This document shows positions 52,749 through 60,665 of a DNA stretch of 64,000 nt, piece after piece. Under the pieces are notes generated by a model. It worked only from the letters and a program-made list of their open reading frames with translations. It searched no databases and was not told where the DNA came from. Source of the DNA: Amycolatopsis sp. CA-126428. GTDB lineage: Bacteria; Actinomycetota; Actinomycetes; Mycobacteriales; Pseudonocardiaceae. Position numbers and translations under genes: made by a program. The stretch covers positions 62,001 through 126,000 of the forward strand of contig NZ_PPHF01000070.1 of NCBI RefSeq assembly GCF_002904335.1, written 5' to 3'. Position 1 is the first letter of the stretch; each line of letters starts with the position of its first letter.

Positions 52749-53451
52749 GGTCCAGGACATCAACGTCCACTACGGCAAGATCGCCGCCCTCAAGGGCATG
52801 AGCATCGAGGTCGGCGAGGGCGAGATCGTGTCCCTGATCGGCGCCAACGGCGCCGGCAAGACCACGACGCTCAAGACGATCTCCGGGCTCCGGCCGCTGA
52901 CCAGCGGCAAGATCCTGTTCAACGGCCAGGACATCTCGAAGACCCCGGGGCACAAGCGCGTGCTGCTCGGGATCGGCCAGTCGCCGGAGGGCCGGGGCGT
53001 GTTCCCCGGCATGACGGTGCAGGAGAACCTCCTGATGGGTGCCTACACCCGCAAGGACGACCTCCAGGCCGACCTCGACGAGGTCTACGAGCTGTTCCCC
53101 CGGCTCAACGAGCGCCGGACGCAGTTCGGCGGCACGATGTCGGGCGGCGAGCAGCAGATGATCGCCATCGGCCGGGCGCTGATGACGAAACCGAAGGTGC
53201 TGCTGCTCGACGAGCCGTCGATGGGCCTGGCGCCGATGCTGATCGCGCAGATCTTCGACATCATCCGCGAGATCAACAAGCGCGGCACGACGGTGCTGCT
53301 GGTGGAGCAGAACGCCCAGCAGGCGCTGAAGCTGTCGGACCGCGCGTACGTGCTCGAGACGGGCCGCGTGGTCAAGAGCGCCCGCGGGGCCGACCTGCTG
53401 GACGACCCGCAGGTCCGAGCCGCCTACCTCGGTGGCGACCTGGGCGTCTGA
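52738..53451 (+). CDS. livF: Branched-chain amino-acid ABC ATPase LivF-type
   Basis: A 237-residue ABC ATPase with Walker A GANGAGKTT, signature MSGGEQQM and Walker B VLLLDEPSMGLAP, and the switch region LVEQNAQQAL in which the usual His is replaced by Gln-Asn, as is normal for LivF. It starts 11 bases before the livG stop, so translation is coupled. It is the last gene of the operon and is followed by a strong terminator. Confidence 0.95.
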   Translation: MLLEVQDINVHYGKIAALKGMSIEVGEGEIVSLIGANGAGKTTTLKTISGLRPLTSGKILFNGQDISKTPGHKRVLLGIGQSPEGRGVFPGMTVQENLLMGAYTRKDDLQADLDEVYELFPRLNERRTQFGGTMSGGEQQMIAIGRALMTKPKVLLLDEPSMGLAPMLIAQIFDIIREINKRGTTVLLVEQNAQQALKLSDRAYVLETGRVVKSARGADLLDDPQVRAAYLGGDLGV

Positions 53452-53463
53452 GTTCGCTTTTCG

Positions 53464-53498
53464 GGGGCCCGGCACACTTCGTGCCGGGCCCCTTTTTT
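53464..53498 (+). terminator. Rho-independent terminator of the liv operon
   Basis: GGGGCCCGGCAC pairs perfectly with GTGCCGGGCCCC around ACTTC, followed by six T. It ends at the stop codon of the convergent lipoprotein gene and can also serve that transcript less well from the other side. Confidence 0.95.
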
Positions 53499-54025
53499 CA
53501 CAGCTTGATGTCGGTGCCGGTGACGTTCTTCATGTCGGTGATGCTCGGGCCGCCGAACGCCCGGAGCGTGACCGGCTTCCGGTCCCTGGGGATGTCCCAG
53601 TAGAGGTCGAACTCGACGCGCACGCCGTGCCCGAGGTCGAACTGGGCGGGCTGGCGCTTGATGATCATGGCCTGCTCTTCGGGCGGGTGCGCGTCGCCCC
53701 GGTCGTCGACGAGCAGCTGGCGCTTGGCGTCGAACAGGACGCTGGAGGTGCCGGTGTTGGTGACGACGAGCCGCAACCGCACGAACTGGCCCTTCGCGGC
53801 GAACTCGGTGTGGCTCCCGGTGATGCTGGGCAGCCCGGCGGCCAGGCCGATGAGGGTGAACTCGGTGTCACCGTTCTTGGCGGGCGGCAGCTTGAGGGCG
53901 GTCTCGTCGGGCCGGACCTGGCGCGGCGGCAGCTCATAGGTCGCCTGCGCGGGAGCGCTGGGCTGTCCGGCTTGGCAGCCTGCCGCGCTCAGGAGGACGA
54001 CGACGGCCAGCAGGCGGAGTTTCAC
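53498..54025 (-). CDS. DUF4352-like lipoprotein
   Basis: A 175-residue lipoprotein. The signal peptide ends in VVLLSAAGC, giving an acylated Cys at about residue 17. The mature part resembles the DUF4352/telokin-like immunoglobulin fold with FVRLRLVVTNTGTSSVLFDAKRQLLVDD and a closing strand EFDLYWDIPRD. Such proteins are often extracellular and of unknown function. The liv terminator lies at its 3' end, and it is 33 bases downstream of the pdtaR stop. Confidence 0.85.
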   Translation of the reverse strand: MKLRLLAVVVLLSAAGCQAGQPSAPAQATYELPPRQVRPDETALKLPPAKNGDTEFTLIGLAAGLPSITGSHTEFAAKGQFVRLRLVVTNTGTSSVLFDAKRQLLVDDRGDAHPPEEQAMIIKRQPAQFDLGHGVRVEFDLYWDIPRDRKPVTLRAFGGPSITDMKNVTGTDIKL

Positions 54026-54058
54026 CAGGGTGATTCTGCCTGCCGGCCGTCGGTCCGG

Positions 54059-54673
54059 CTAGCTTCCGATGCTCTCGACGACGGCCTCGGCCACGGCCTT
54101 CATGGTGGTCCGGCGGTCCATGGCGGTGCGCTGGATCCACCGGAAGGCATCGGGCTCGGTGAGCCCCTGCCGGCTCATGAGCAGGCCCTTGGCGCGGTCG
54201 ATGACCTTCCGCGTCTCGAGCCGGTCGGTGAGCCCGGCAACCTCGGCCTCGAGGGCCTGCAGCTCCGAGAACCGGCTGACGGCGAGCTCGATGGCGGGCA
54301 CGAGGTCCCGCTTGGCGAAGGGCTTGACGAGGTAGGCCATGGTCCCGGCATCCCGCGCGCGTTCGACGAGGTCCCGCTGGCTGAAGGCGGTGAGGATGAC
54401 CACAGGAGCAATCCGGTCCCCGGTGATCTTCGCCGCGGCTTCGATGCCGTCCAGCTTGGGCATCTTGACGTCGAGGATCACGAGATCGGGCTTCAGATCG
54501 GTGGCCAGCGAGATGGCCTGTTCGCCATCCCCCGCCTCCCCGACGACCTCATAGCCCTCTTCCCGCAGCATTTCGACGAGATCGAGCCGGATGAGAGCCT
54601 CGTCCTCCGCGACGAGCACCCGACGCTGCGGCACGGTGGCGGCACCGTTGGCCTCGGTAGCCTGATCGGTCAC
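54059..54673 (-). CDS. pdtaR: ANTAR response regulator (PdtaR-like)
   Basis: A 204-residue two-domain regulator. The receiver domain has the acidic pocket EDEALIRLD, the phospho-acceptor Asp in LVILDVKMPK, and the conserved LTAFSQRD and KPFAKRD. The C-terminal ANTAR domain (RLETRKVIDRAKGLLMSRQGLTEPDAFRWIQRTAMDRRTTM) binds paired RNA hairpins and works as an antiterminator. In mycobacteria PdtaR is phosphorylated by PdtaS, and the orthologue is Rv1626; the flanking genes agree with that order. The GTG at 54673 follows AGGAGG at ideal spacing. Confidence 0.93.
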   Translation of the reverse strand: MTDQATEANGAATVPQRRVLVAEDEALIRLDLVEMLREEGYEVVGEAGDGEQAISLATDLKPDLVILDVKMPKLDGIEAAAKITGDRIAPVVILTAFSQRDLVERARDAGTMAYLVKPFAKRDLVPAIELAVSRFSELQALEAEVAGLTDRLETRKVIDRAKGLLMSRQGLTEPDAFRWIQRTAMDRRTTMKAVAEAVVESIGS

Positions 54674-54886
54674 CGGGGTCCTCCTGAAGACTCGGCTGGG
54701 CGTGGCATCTCGCGGCGTTCCGCGAACCTGAAGCCTACCGGGAACGATCCAGAAGCAGAGATGGCGTTCACCACGTAGTGGCGGGCGCGACACTGGTGTT
54801 GCCTCGGGTCGCGTTCGCGTTCGCTTCTTGGACGCCGGACCCGGGAGTGGGTGGAGTCCGGTGATCCCGTAGAGTCACTGCGTCGC

Positions 54887-54960
54887 GCCCCCGTAGCCCA
54901 ACTGGCAGAGGCAACGGATTCAAAACCCGTCCAGTGTGAGTTCGAATCTCACCGGGGGCA
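54887..54960 (+). tRNA. tRNA with anticodon CAA (annotatable as Leu, but class I shape)
   Basis: A 74-base cloverleaf. The acceptor stem GCCCCCG/CGGGGGC has 7 perfect pairs. D-arm GCCC...GGC, anticodon arm ACGGA-TTCAAAA-CCCGT with an A-C mismatch at the last pair, anticodon CAA. The variable region is only 5 bases, and the T-arm is GTGAG-TTCGAAT-CTCAC. Discriminator A at 54960 is followed by CCT, so the CCA end is not encoded. True tRNA-Leu genes have a long variable arm, so the identity is unclear. The integrase gene lies beside the 3' end, as expected for a tRNA attachment site. Confidence 0.85.
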
Positions 54961-55117
54961 CCTCAAGTGACCAGCCGAAACGGGCCCGGCGACCAGGCAA
55001 AACAGGTGCGGGACCGGTCCCATGTTGTCCGGCCGTGTCCGGCCAGATCCGGTTATGAACGGGTGTTCACCCCCAATGCGCCCCCGCGTTTTGCTCCAGC
55101 CTGGGCATGCATGCGAC
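54961..55117. other. Attachment-site region next to the tRNA
   Basis: The gap between the tRNA and the integrase stop holds no gene. It contains a short direct repeat TGTCCGGCC (twice within 55026-55045) and several inverted short words, which could be integrase arm sites. The att core itself should lie in the 3' half of the tRNA. The matching right copy must lie beyond 64000, because I do not find it in this window. Confidence 0.5.
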
Positions 55118-56518
55118 CTACACGTCGGACTCGTCGTGCCAGTCAAGCGCCTGCTCGATCCGCTGGTGTGCCGCGGACTCCAGACCGGCGATGACCTTGG
55201 CGTAGATCTGGTGGAGCACCGCAACGGAGTGCCCCGCCCACTCCGCGCACTGCGTGGACGGCACGCCGGCCGCCAGCCAGGTGGACACACACGCGTGCCG
55301 GAGGTCGTATGGCCGCTTCGCGAGCGGTGAGGCGTATTCCTCGTCGGTCAGCGCCGCGCGGCGCGCGTTGTCCCACACCCGCGCAACGGTCGACTCAGCG
55401 ATGTCCCCACCGATGAGGTTCCGGAACAGCCGGCCGTCCGCGGCGGTGCCGATGTTGTTCACGTGCTCATTGAGGATCAACGTCAGTGGGGGCGGGGAAG
55501 GCACCGCCCGCACCTCCCCTTTGCCGCGCTGCTTGAGTTGGCGACGGTCGCGCCGCTCCCCCGAGTCCGTCCATGCGGCGCCCGTGATCGGTGCCGTCTC
55601 CGAGAGCAGCAGTTCGCCCCATCCGCTCTCCGGCAGCTGCAAGTCGCGCTTGCACAGCATGGCGGCCTCTTCGGGTCGCAGCGCCGCGTAGTACATCACC
55701 GCGAAGAACGCCTTGAGCATCGGCCCGGACGACCGTCGCGGTGCCGTGCCCACCTTCTGCGCCGCGACAGCCGCCAGCAGCTTCCTGCCCTGAGCAGGGT
55801 TGATCACCACGCGCTTGTCGATCGCCCGCACGGACTTCGGCGCCGTCCACTTCACTTCGGACAGACGATTGACCCTGATCAACTTCAACTCATGTGCGTA
55901 CTCCAGCGCGTTGTAGATCACCGCGCGCTTGCGGTTGACGGTTTTCGCTGCGGCCTGCTTCCCGTCAAGCTTGAGAGAGATCTGGTCCAGAATCTCCCGA
56001 AGCTTGGCTGTGTCGTCCATCCGCGACACGGGAAGCGTGTTCGCCTGCAGCCACTTCAACGCCCGCTCAATTTCCACCGGCTTGGCGTCGTCTCGCCTCT
56101 TCGTGTTGAAGGCCCATCCAGTCAGCGCGCGGCGGATGATCCTGTCTTCGGGCTTGCCGCGGGTGGTCGCCAACATCGCTGGCAACGCTGACGCCAGAGC
56201 GTCAGCGTTGCCAGCACGCGACTTCCCGGCGGCGCGCGGCCATTTCATGTCGACGTACTTGCAGGCGAAGGCAAAGAACGGCATGTCCGCCTCGCTGCGC
56301 AGATTGGATACCGGCAGCCCGCGGACGCGATCGAACGCTTCACCTCGTCGGGCTGCCGCGACCAGGTTCGAGCGGAGACTCTCGGCCAGTGCGTAGGTGT
56401 CGGCCTTCTCGTCGAAGCGCTCCCCTGCTACGAACCATGTCACGCGATACGACGTCTTCCTCTTACCGCGTCGCGTTTCGATGTTCCAGATCTTGACGTC
56501 GTAGGTGATGTCACTCAT
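55118..56518 (-). CDS. Tyrosine-type site-specific integrase
   Basis: A 466-residue tyrosine recombinase. The N-terminal half has arm-binding and core-binding helical parts. The catalytic domain shows the first Arg in AALRPEEAAML, the H-x-x-R box in RPYDLRHACVSTWLAAGV, the second His in WAGHSVAVLHQIYAKV and the nucleophile Tyr in the same segment. It should integrate the element in the neighbouring tRNA gene. The ATG at 56518 overlaps the excisionase stop by ATGA; the longer frame upstream is inside that gene. The stop lies 158 bases from the tRNA. Confidence 0.95.
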   Translation of the reverse strand: MSDITYDVKIWNIETRRGKRKTSYRVTWFVAGERFDEKADTYALAESLRSNLVAAARRGEAFDRVRGLPVSNLRSEADMPFFAFACKYVDMKWPRAAGKSRAGNADALASALPAMLATTRGKPEDRIIRRALTGWAFNTKRRDDAKPVEIERALKWLQANTLPVSRMDDTAKLREILDQISLKLDGKQAAAKTVNRKRAVIYNALEYAHELKLIRVNRLSEVKWTAPKSVRAIDKRVVINPAQGRKLLAAVAAQKVGTAPRRSSGPMLKAFFAVMYYAALRPEEAAMLCKRDLQLPESGWGELLLSETAPITGAAWTDSGERRDRRQLKQRGKGEVRAVPSPPPLTLILNEHVNNIGTAADGRLFRNLIGGDIAESTVARVWDNARRAALTDEEYASPLAKRPYDLRHACVSTWLAAGVPSTQCAEWAGHSVAVLHQIYAKVIAGLESAAHQRIEQALDWHDESDV

Positions 56519-56700
56519 GCAGCCTCCTGGGATTCGAGCCAGCGGTTGAGGTCGGACCGCCGAACGCGCACTTTCCGGTTCGGGAGGCGGATGCATTTCG
56601 GGCCGAGGTTCTTCGCGCGCCAGTCATAGAAGGTCGAGCGTGCGATTTGGAGTTCGTCGCAAACCTGCGGAATGGTGAGCTTTTCGTCTGCCGTGGACAT
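56515..56700 (-). CDS. Excisionase / small helix-turn-helix protein
   Basis: A 61-residue MerR-like winged-helix protein: KLTIPQVCDELQIARSTFYDW, then KCIRLPNRKVRVRRSDLNRWLESQ. This is the usual form of the helix-turn-helix excisionases of actinomycete integrative elements. It is translationally coupled to the integrase gene by an ATGA overlap. The ATG at 56700 follows GGAGG; an ATG 21 codons upstream gives a longer form with no ribosome-binding site. Confidence 0.9.
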   Translation of the reverse strand: MSTADEKLTIPQVCDELQIARSTFYDWRAKNLGPKCIRLPNRKVRVRRSDLNRWLESQEAA

Positions 56701-56850
56701 GTTGTGAACCTCCGGGTAGAGGCGTGCCCGACAGGCGGTGGCCGGCTGCGGGGCACGGGGCAAGCAGGCGCAGAGCAGTTACGTTGCGTAGTTGTCGGGT
56801 CGGGCAGGCTGGCAGAGAGGTGAGCGGCTCAGGTGTGGGAGGCCGGAACC

Positions 56851-57084
56851 AAACACCGCAACACCGCAAACACCGCAAAGTGACCCGCAACCTGCGGATC
56901 TTCTTGCGGTGTTTGAGGATGAGGTCCAGACGGCCAAATACCGCAAACACCGCAGCTTGCGGTGTTTGCGGTATTTGGAGTCTTCCGGTCCGAGGTCAAA
57001 CACCGCAGATACCGCAGTGTCGTTTTTCCTGCTCAGAGCTACTTTCTAGAGCCGGTGGCGGTGTTTGCGGTGTTTGCGGTGTTT
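56851..57084. repeat. Iteron-like array with a perfect inverted repeat
   Basis: Eight exact copies of AAACACCGCA or its complement TGCGGTGTTT start at 56851, 56868, 56905, 56945, 56958, 56998, 57066 and 57075, along with several near copies such as ATACCGCA. A perfect inverted repeat with 21-base arms and a 3-base loop lies at 56934-56978. The array is AT-richer than its surroundings and sits between the excisionase and the ATPase genes, in a 394-base gene-free stretch. It is a strong candidate for an origin of replication or a regulator-binding region. Confidence 0.85.
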
Positions 57085-57094
57085 GTTTCGGGGG

Positions 57095-58684
57095 TCAGCC
57101 CGAATCGGTGCCGCGCTCGACCATGTAGAGCTTCATCTTAGTGTGCGGGTCGACTGCGCTGCGTAACACCAGGTCGCCGCGCCAGCGGTCTTTTTGCCCT
57201 GCCAGCTTCTTTCCGAGTGACTTCGGGGTGAGGGGCTTGCCGGCGGCGGTGGTCGGGAACGTCCCCTTCCACCGGTCCGGTGCGCCGTACTCGGGTTCGG
57301 CGCCCGAGCGCAGCTGCTGCGCGGTCACCGGCTCACCGCCGTAGATGTCGTGCCAGCTGGCCAGAAACGCGTACCACTCGGCATGGTCCTCATCGAGACC
57401 GCGGCCGGCGTCGGCGTTGCCGAGGAAGTCCCCGACGCCGTGGTGGGTCAGGAACCCTCCGAGGTACTGGGCCCAGCGGGTGAACTGCCGCATCTGCGGG
57501 ACGTTGCCGGCGGTCGGCGCGCCGTTGGCCGTCCAATCGAGCACCAGCGTCAGGACGTGGCGCAGCACGGTGGCCCGGTTGACCGGATCGAGGATCCAGG
57601 AATCGAGATTCGGGATCGTGAACCCGGTCCGGGCCTCCGGGCGCGGGCAGTTCGGATCGAGCCGCACCCACACCGTGCGCGAGGCCATGTCCCCGCCGGT
57701 GCGCAGGTTGTTGCCGGTGGCAAGCCACAACCGGTCGTTGGCGAAGTTGCTCGACACGTTCGTGCCCAGCCGCCGATCCGACCACGTTCGTTCGGTGACC
57801 AGCCGTGCCAGCACGGCGGAATTGACCATCTCCCCCTCGGTCAGGTTGTCGAACACCACCACCCCGACCGAGTCCGACAGCACCGTGGTGATCGACTTGC
57901 GCAGTTCCTCGTCCGAGTCGGTCCAGGTGAGCACCCGCTGCCCGACCAGCAACCCGACGCACCCGGCGAGAATCGTCTTGCCGGAGCCGGGCATGGATGC
58001 CTCGATCATCCCGAACGGGGACAGCGCGTTGGTGAACGGCCGGATCAGCGGCGTCACCAGCAACGCCAGGTAGTTCGCCCGGTCGGCCGCCGACCGCCAC
58101 GGGAAGTCCCGCAGGAACCGTTCCAGCAGGAATACCCGTGCGGCGTCGACCTGCGCCGCGCTCGGCCGGTCCGGAATCGGGTCGAGGTGGCCGTTCGCGG
58201 TCAGGTAGAAGCCGGTCGCCGGGTCATAGCCGGGCTTTTGCAGCAGCGTCCCGTCCGGGCGCAGCACCGGGGTGGAGATGATCCGGCGCAGCACCGGCAG
58301 GCCGGGCCAAGACCGGCCGGCCAGCACCGCGCTCAAGACGCTGGCGGGTGGGGAGACTTCCACGTCGAAGGTGTCTCCTTTCTCGTTGACCTTGGTTTGG
58401 ATCACGTCGGTGTGGGTGGCCAGCAAGTTGGCCAGCAGCGCGGGTTTCAGCACCGACGCCGCCAATGGCAGTGCGACATCGTCGTCTCCGGCGGTGGGGT
58501 CGGCCGCGCCGGAGACCTGTTCAACGACCACGGGGGCGCCGTCGGCGACGTAGGTGTCGGGGATGATGCGGCCGTCCACCGCAGCGGTCAGTACCCGGAT
58601 GGTTTCCGGCGCGGCCCCGGTCCGCAGCCGTGGCCGGCCACCAGGCCCGACCGACCACAGGCGTTGCGAATTCGTGCTGGCCAT
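57095..58684 (-). CDS. Replication-type P-loop ATPase of the element
   Basis: A 529-residue protein. A Walker A EASMPGSGKTILAG is found around residue 235 and a Walker B VGVVVFDNL around 275, followed by WLATGNN (sensor-like) and an Arg-rich region. The N-terminal 230 residues include the segment VLRRIISTPVLRPDGTLLQKPGYD, which is common to primase-helicase-like proteins of phages and plasmids. I read it as a replicative helicase or initiator ATPase; no separate primase domain is seen. The iteron array lies just downstream. The ATG at 58684 is followed by the normal start; a truncated methyltransferase 3' end lies directly upstream. Confidence 0.75.
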   Translation of the reverse strand: MASTNSQRLWSVGPGGRPRLRTGAAPETIRVLTAAVDGRIIPDTYVADGAPVVVEQVSGAADPTAGDDDVALPLAASVLKPALLANLLATHTDVIQTKVNEKGDTFDVEVSPPASVLSAVLAGRSWPGLPVLRRIISTPVLRPDGTLLQKPGYDPATGFYLTANGHLDPIPDRPSAAQVDAARVFLLERFLRDFPWRSAADRANYLALLVTPLIRPFTNALSPFGMIEASMPGSGKTILAGCVGLLVGQRVLTWTDSDEELRKSITTVLSDSVGVVVFDNLTEGEMVNSAVLARLVTERTWSDRRLGTNVSSNFANDRLWLATGNNLRTGGDMASRTVWVRLDPNCPRPEARTGFTIPNLDSWILDPVNRATVLRHVLTLVLDWTANGAPTAGNVPQMRQFTRWAQYLGGFLTHHGVGDFLGNADAGRGLDEDHAEWYAFLASWHDIYGGEPVTAQQLRSGAEPEYGAPDRWKGTFPTTAAGKPLTPKSLGKKLAGQKDRWRGDLVLRSAVDPHTKMKLYMVERGTDSG

Positions 58685-58687
58685 GGC

Positions 58688-58861
58688 GTTCCCTCCGTCG
58701 TGCGGGTCGTACTTGCCGCCCTTACGCGGCGGGTTCCAGCGGTTCGCCGGTGATCGCCTCGATCACGGCCGGCCCGAGGGCTTCGGCCATGCCGGGCGGG
58801 ACGGCGTTGCACGAGCCGCGGACAAGTTTGCGCTTCGAGCGCGACCTTCGGCGGCACAGCA
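58688..58861 (-). pseudogene. Decayed copy of the dcm 3' end
   Basis: The stretch matches 60490-60665, the 3' end and downstream flank of the intact methyltransferase gene, at close to 88 percent by eye. The closing codons (GEPLEPAA then TAA) are the same. A net loss of two bases near 58828 breaks the frame relative to the intact gene, and nothing upstream of VPPKVA is present. It lies directly upstream of the ATPase gene, where the intact dcm end would be expected if the PIN gene were absent. Confidence 0.85.
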
Positions 58862-58947
58862 ATGCCTGTGATCAGGCTTAAGGCGTTCGAAACCTCCTCG
58901 TCGTGCATCTTCGACAGACGGCACAGTTGAGCCCTTCGTGATCAGCG

Positions 58948-58976
58948 TTGCCGAGCGGCGGGACAATGACTAGTGT
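58948..58976 (+). promoter_or_regulatory. Possible promoter of the PIN-domain gene
   Basis: TTGCCG (58948-58953) and TAGTGT (58971-58976) are 17 bases apart, upstream of the PIN gene on the same strand, 58 bases before its ATG. The match to SigA consensus is moderate. The gap between the decayed dcm end and the gene holds no other recognisable signal. Confidence 0.4.
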
Positions 58977-59033
58977 CCGCAGGGTCCACGCCCGCCGCGT
59001 TCAGAGTCCAAGAGAGGAACGGTGTGAGTAGCG

Positions 59034-60446
59034 ATGGGGAGTGAAAGCCGGAGCAGCGGCGGACTGTTCGAGGGATTCGAGGCGTACCAGACGCCAACGA
59101 ACGACGAGTATCAAAAGCTCTTCGATTCCGGACTGATTGTCATCGACGCCAATGTCTTGCTCGATCTGTATCGCTACAACCACGACACAAGGCAAGACCT
59201 ACTCCGAGTTCTCGATCGTCTAAAGCATCAGATATGGCTACCCCATCAGGTTGCCTTGGAATTCTGGAGAGGACGAGAGGGCGCCTTAAGTGATCCAGAT
59301 GCGCGCGCAGAAGGCGTGGTTTCACAATTGCAGAGCACGTGCGACTCCGTTCCTAAGATTATCTCGACCTGGGCCAATCGTGTCTCTTTGTCGACTGCAG
59401 AACGAGAACGAATTGTCGACAAGATATCGTCCGGGTTTCGTCTTGCAATAGCAGAAATTCATGAAATCAGCAACCGGGCGAAGCTGATCGAGCACGAAGA
59501 CAGCACTAAAGATTCGATTCTTTCAGATTTGCGCGAACTTCTCGCGGGGCGCGTAGGTCCGCCATTGGCAGCCAATGATCACGCCGATGCCCTGAAAGAA
59601 GCCAGTCGAAGGATCGACAACGACATTCCTCCAGGATACCTCGATCGCAAGAAAGGCGACACTGAGGCAGTGGCAGGTGATTATCTACTATGGAGGCAAA
59701 CTCTAGTCGAAGCCTCGAATCGCAATTCGGACGTCCTCCTGATTACCCGCGACACGAAAGATGACTGGTGGCGAAATCGATCAGGTCGCGCTCGGGGACC
59801 CCGTCCTGAACTCGTAGCAGAAATGAAGAGCGAGGCAGGCGTTCGACTCTTCATGATGAGAACAGACTCACTTCTCTACCACGCGAAGAACATCCTGAAT
59901 GTCGAGGTGAGGTCTTCATCCGTCGAAAACGTGGAAGCCATAGCGCAAATCGAAAGCTTAAAGGCTGCTACGCAAAGAAATTCTGAACTCCTTTCAAGCG
60001 AATTAGACCACGAGATTGATCGCCTTGCGAGTAAGCTCAACAATCGAACGCCACTAGAGGATTTTAGGTACTACCTACAAGGTCGAGGGTTCCGAATTCA
60101 CCCCAAGCGATCGAACAGCCGGTTCACCCAAGGCGACGGGATGTTTTTTGCATCCCGTCCAGCAAATATTGCCCTACTAGGAGTCATCTCATACTCGCTC
60201 GAATCCCTTTCTGCAAGTACACTGAAGCGACTGAGCGCCGAATTCAGCCTGGCAGTGGAGCTCGCATATGATAATGAGTTCACGGCGAAATATTTAGTTA
60301 TAGCCCTAGAGCGGGAGCCAACTAGAGATTTTACTCTCCTGGCCGAGGAGAACTTTCCGGACGTGAGAATTGTCTGGCGACTGATTGACCAGTGGGGCGG
60401 ATCACATAAATCTGTCGCTCTTGGCATTGTGCCGCGAACTGATTAG
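59034..60446 (+). CDS. PIN-like domain nuclease (PIN_8/DUF4935-type), nested cargo gene
   Basis: A 470-residue protein. The PIN domain acidic residues are in place: Asp38 in LIVIDANVLLDLY, Glu76 in VALEFWRG, Asp216 in AVAGDYLLW and Asp240 in LLITRDTKDDWW. The domain is of the large PIN-like type, with an inserted helical region between Glu76 and Asp216. The C-terminal 200 residues are helical and charged and have no recognised domain. It should be an RNase or DNase. The gene is visibly AT-richer than its neighbours and uses several TTA codons. It is the only plus-strand gene in this part of the element, and it lies between two copies of the dcm end. A defence role is inferred from context only. 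Confidence 0.85.
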   Translation: MGSESRSSGGLFEGFEAYQTPTNDEYQKLFDSGLIVIDANVLLDLYRYNHDTRQDLLRVLDRLKHQIWLPHQVALEFWRGREGALSDPDARAEGVVSQLQSTCDSVPKIISTWANRVSLSTAERERIVDKISSGFRLAIAEIHEISNRAKLIEHEDSTKDSILSDLRELLAGRVGPPLAANDHADALKEASRRIDNDIPPGYLDRKKGDTEAVAGDYLLWRQTLVEASNRNSDVLLITRDTKDDWWRNRSGRARGPRPELVAEMKSEAGVRLFMMRTDSLLYHAKNILNVEVRSSSVENVEAIAQIESLKAATQRNSELLSSELDHEIDRLASKLNNRTPLEDFRYYLQGRGFRIHPKRSNSRFTQGDGMFFASRPANIALLGVISYSLESLSASTLKRLSAEFSLAVELAYDNEFTAKYLVIALEREPTRDFTLLAEENFPDVRIVWRLIDQWGGSHKSVALGIVPRTD

Positions 60447-60489
60447 TTAACGCCATGCTTACCTCACTCTCTTTTTGGGCTATCGGCAC

Positions 60490-60665
60490 CGCTCCCTTCG
60501 TCGTGCGGGTAGTGCATGCCGCGCTTACGCGGCGGGTTCCAGCGGTTCGCCGGTGATCGCCTCGATCACGGCCGAGCCGAGAACTTCGGCCATCCCGGGC
60601 GGGACGGCGTTGCCCCAGCCGCGGACACACTTGCGCTTGGACTTCGCGACCTTCGGCGGCACCTT
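60490..60665. repeat. Right copy of the direct repeat flanking the PIN gene
   Basis: This copy is part of the intact methyltransferase gene (last 46 codons) plus 35 bases after its stop. Its partner is the decayed copy at 58688-58861 in the same orientation. The repeats enclose 1.6 kb with the PIN gene. No inverted terminal repeat or transposase is present. Confidence 0.85.

Noticed and set aside
56851-57084. CRISPR array or tRNA cluster
   Set aside because: Repeat copies are ten bases long with irregular spacing and both orientations, and no spacer pattern exists.
58588-58908. Small minus-strand open frame over the decayed dcm copy
   Set aside because: It starts in unrelated sequence and leaves the dcm frame at the two-base loss; better explained as a fragment.
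59022-59043. Short GTG-initiated frame just before the PIN gene start
   Set aside because: It ends after seven codons and has no sign of a conserved leader.
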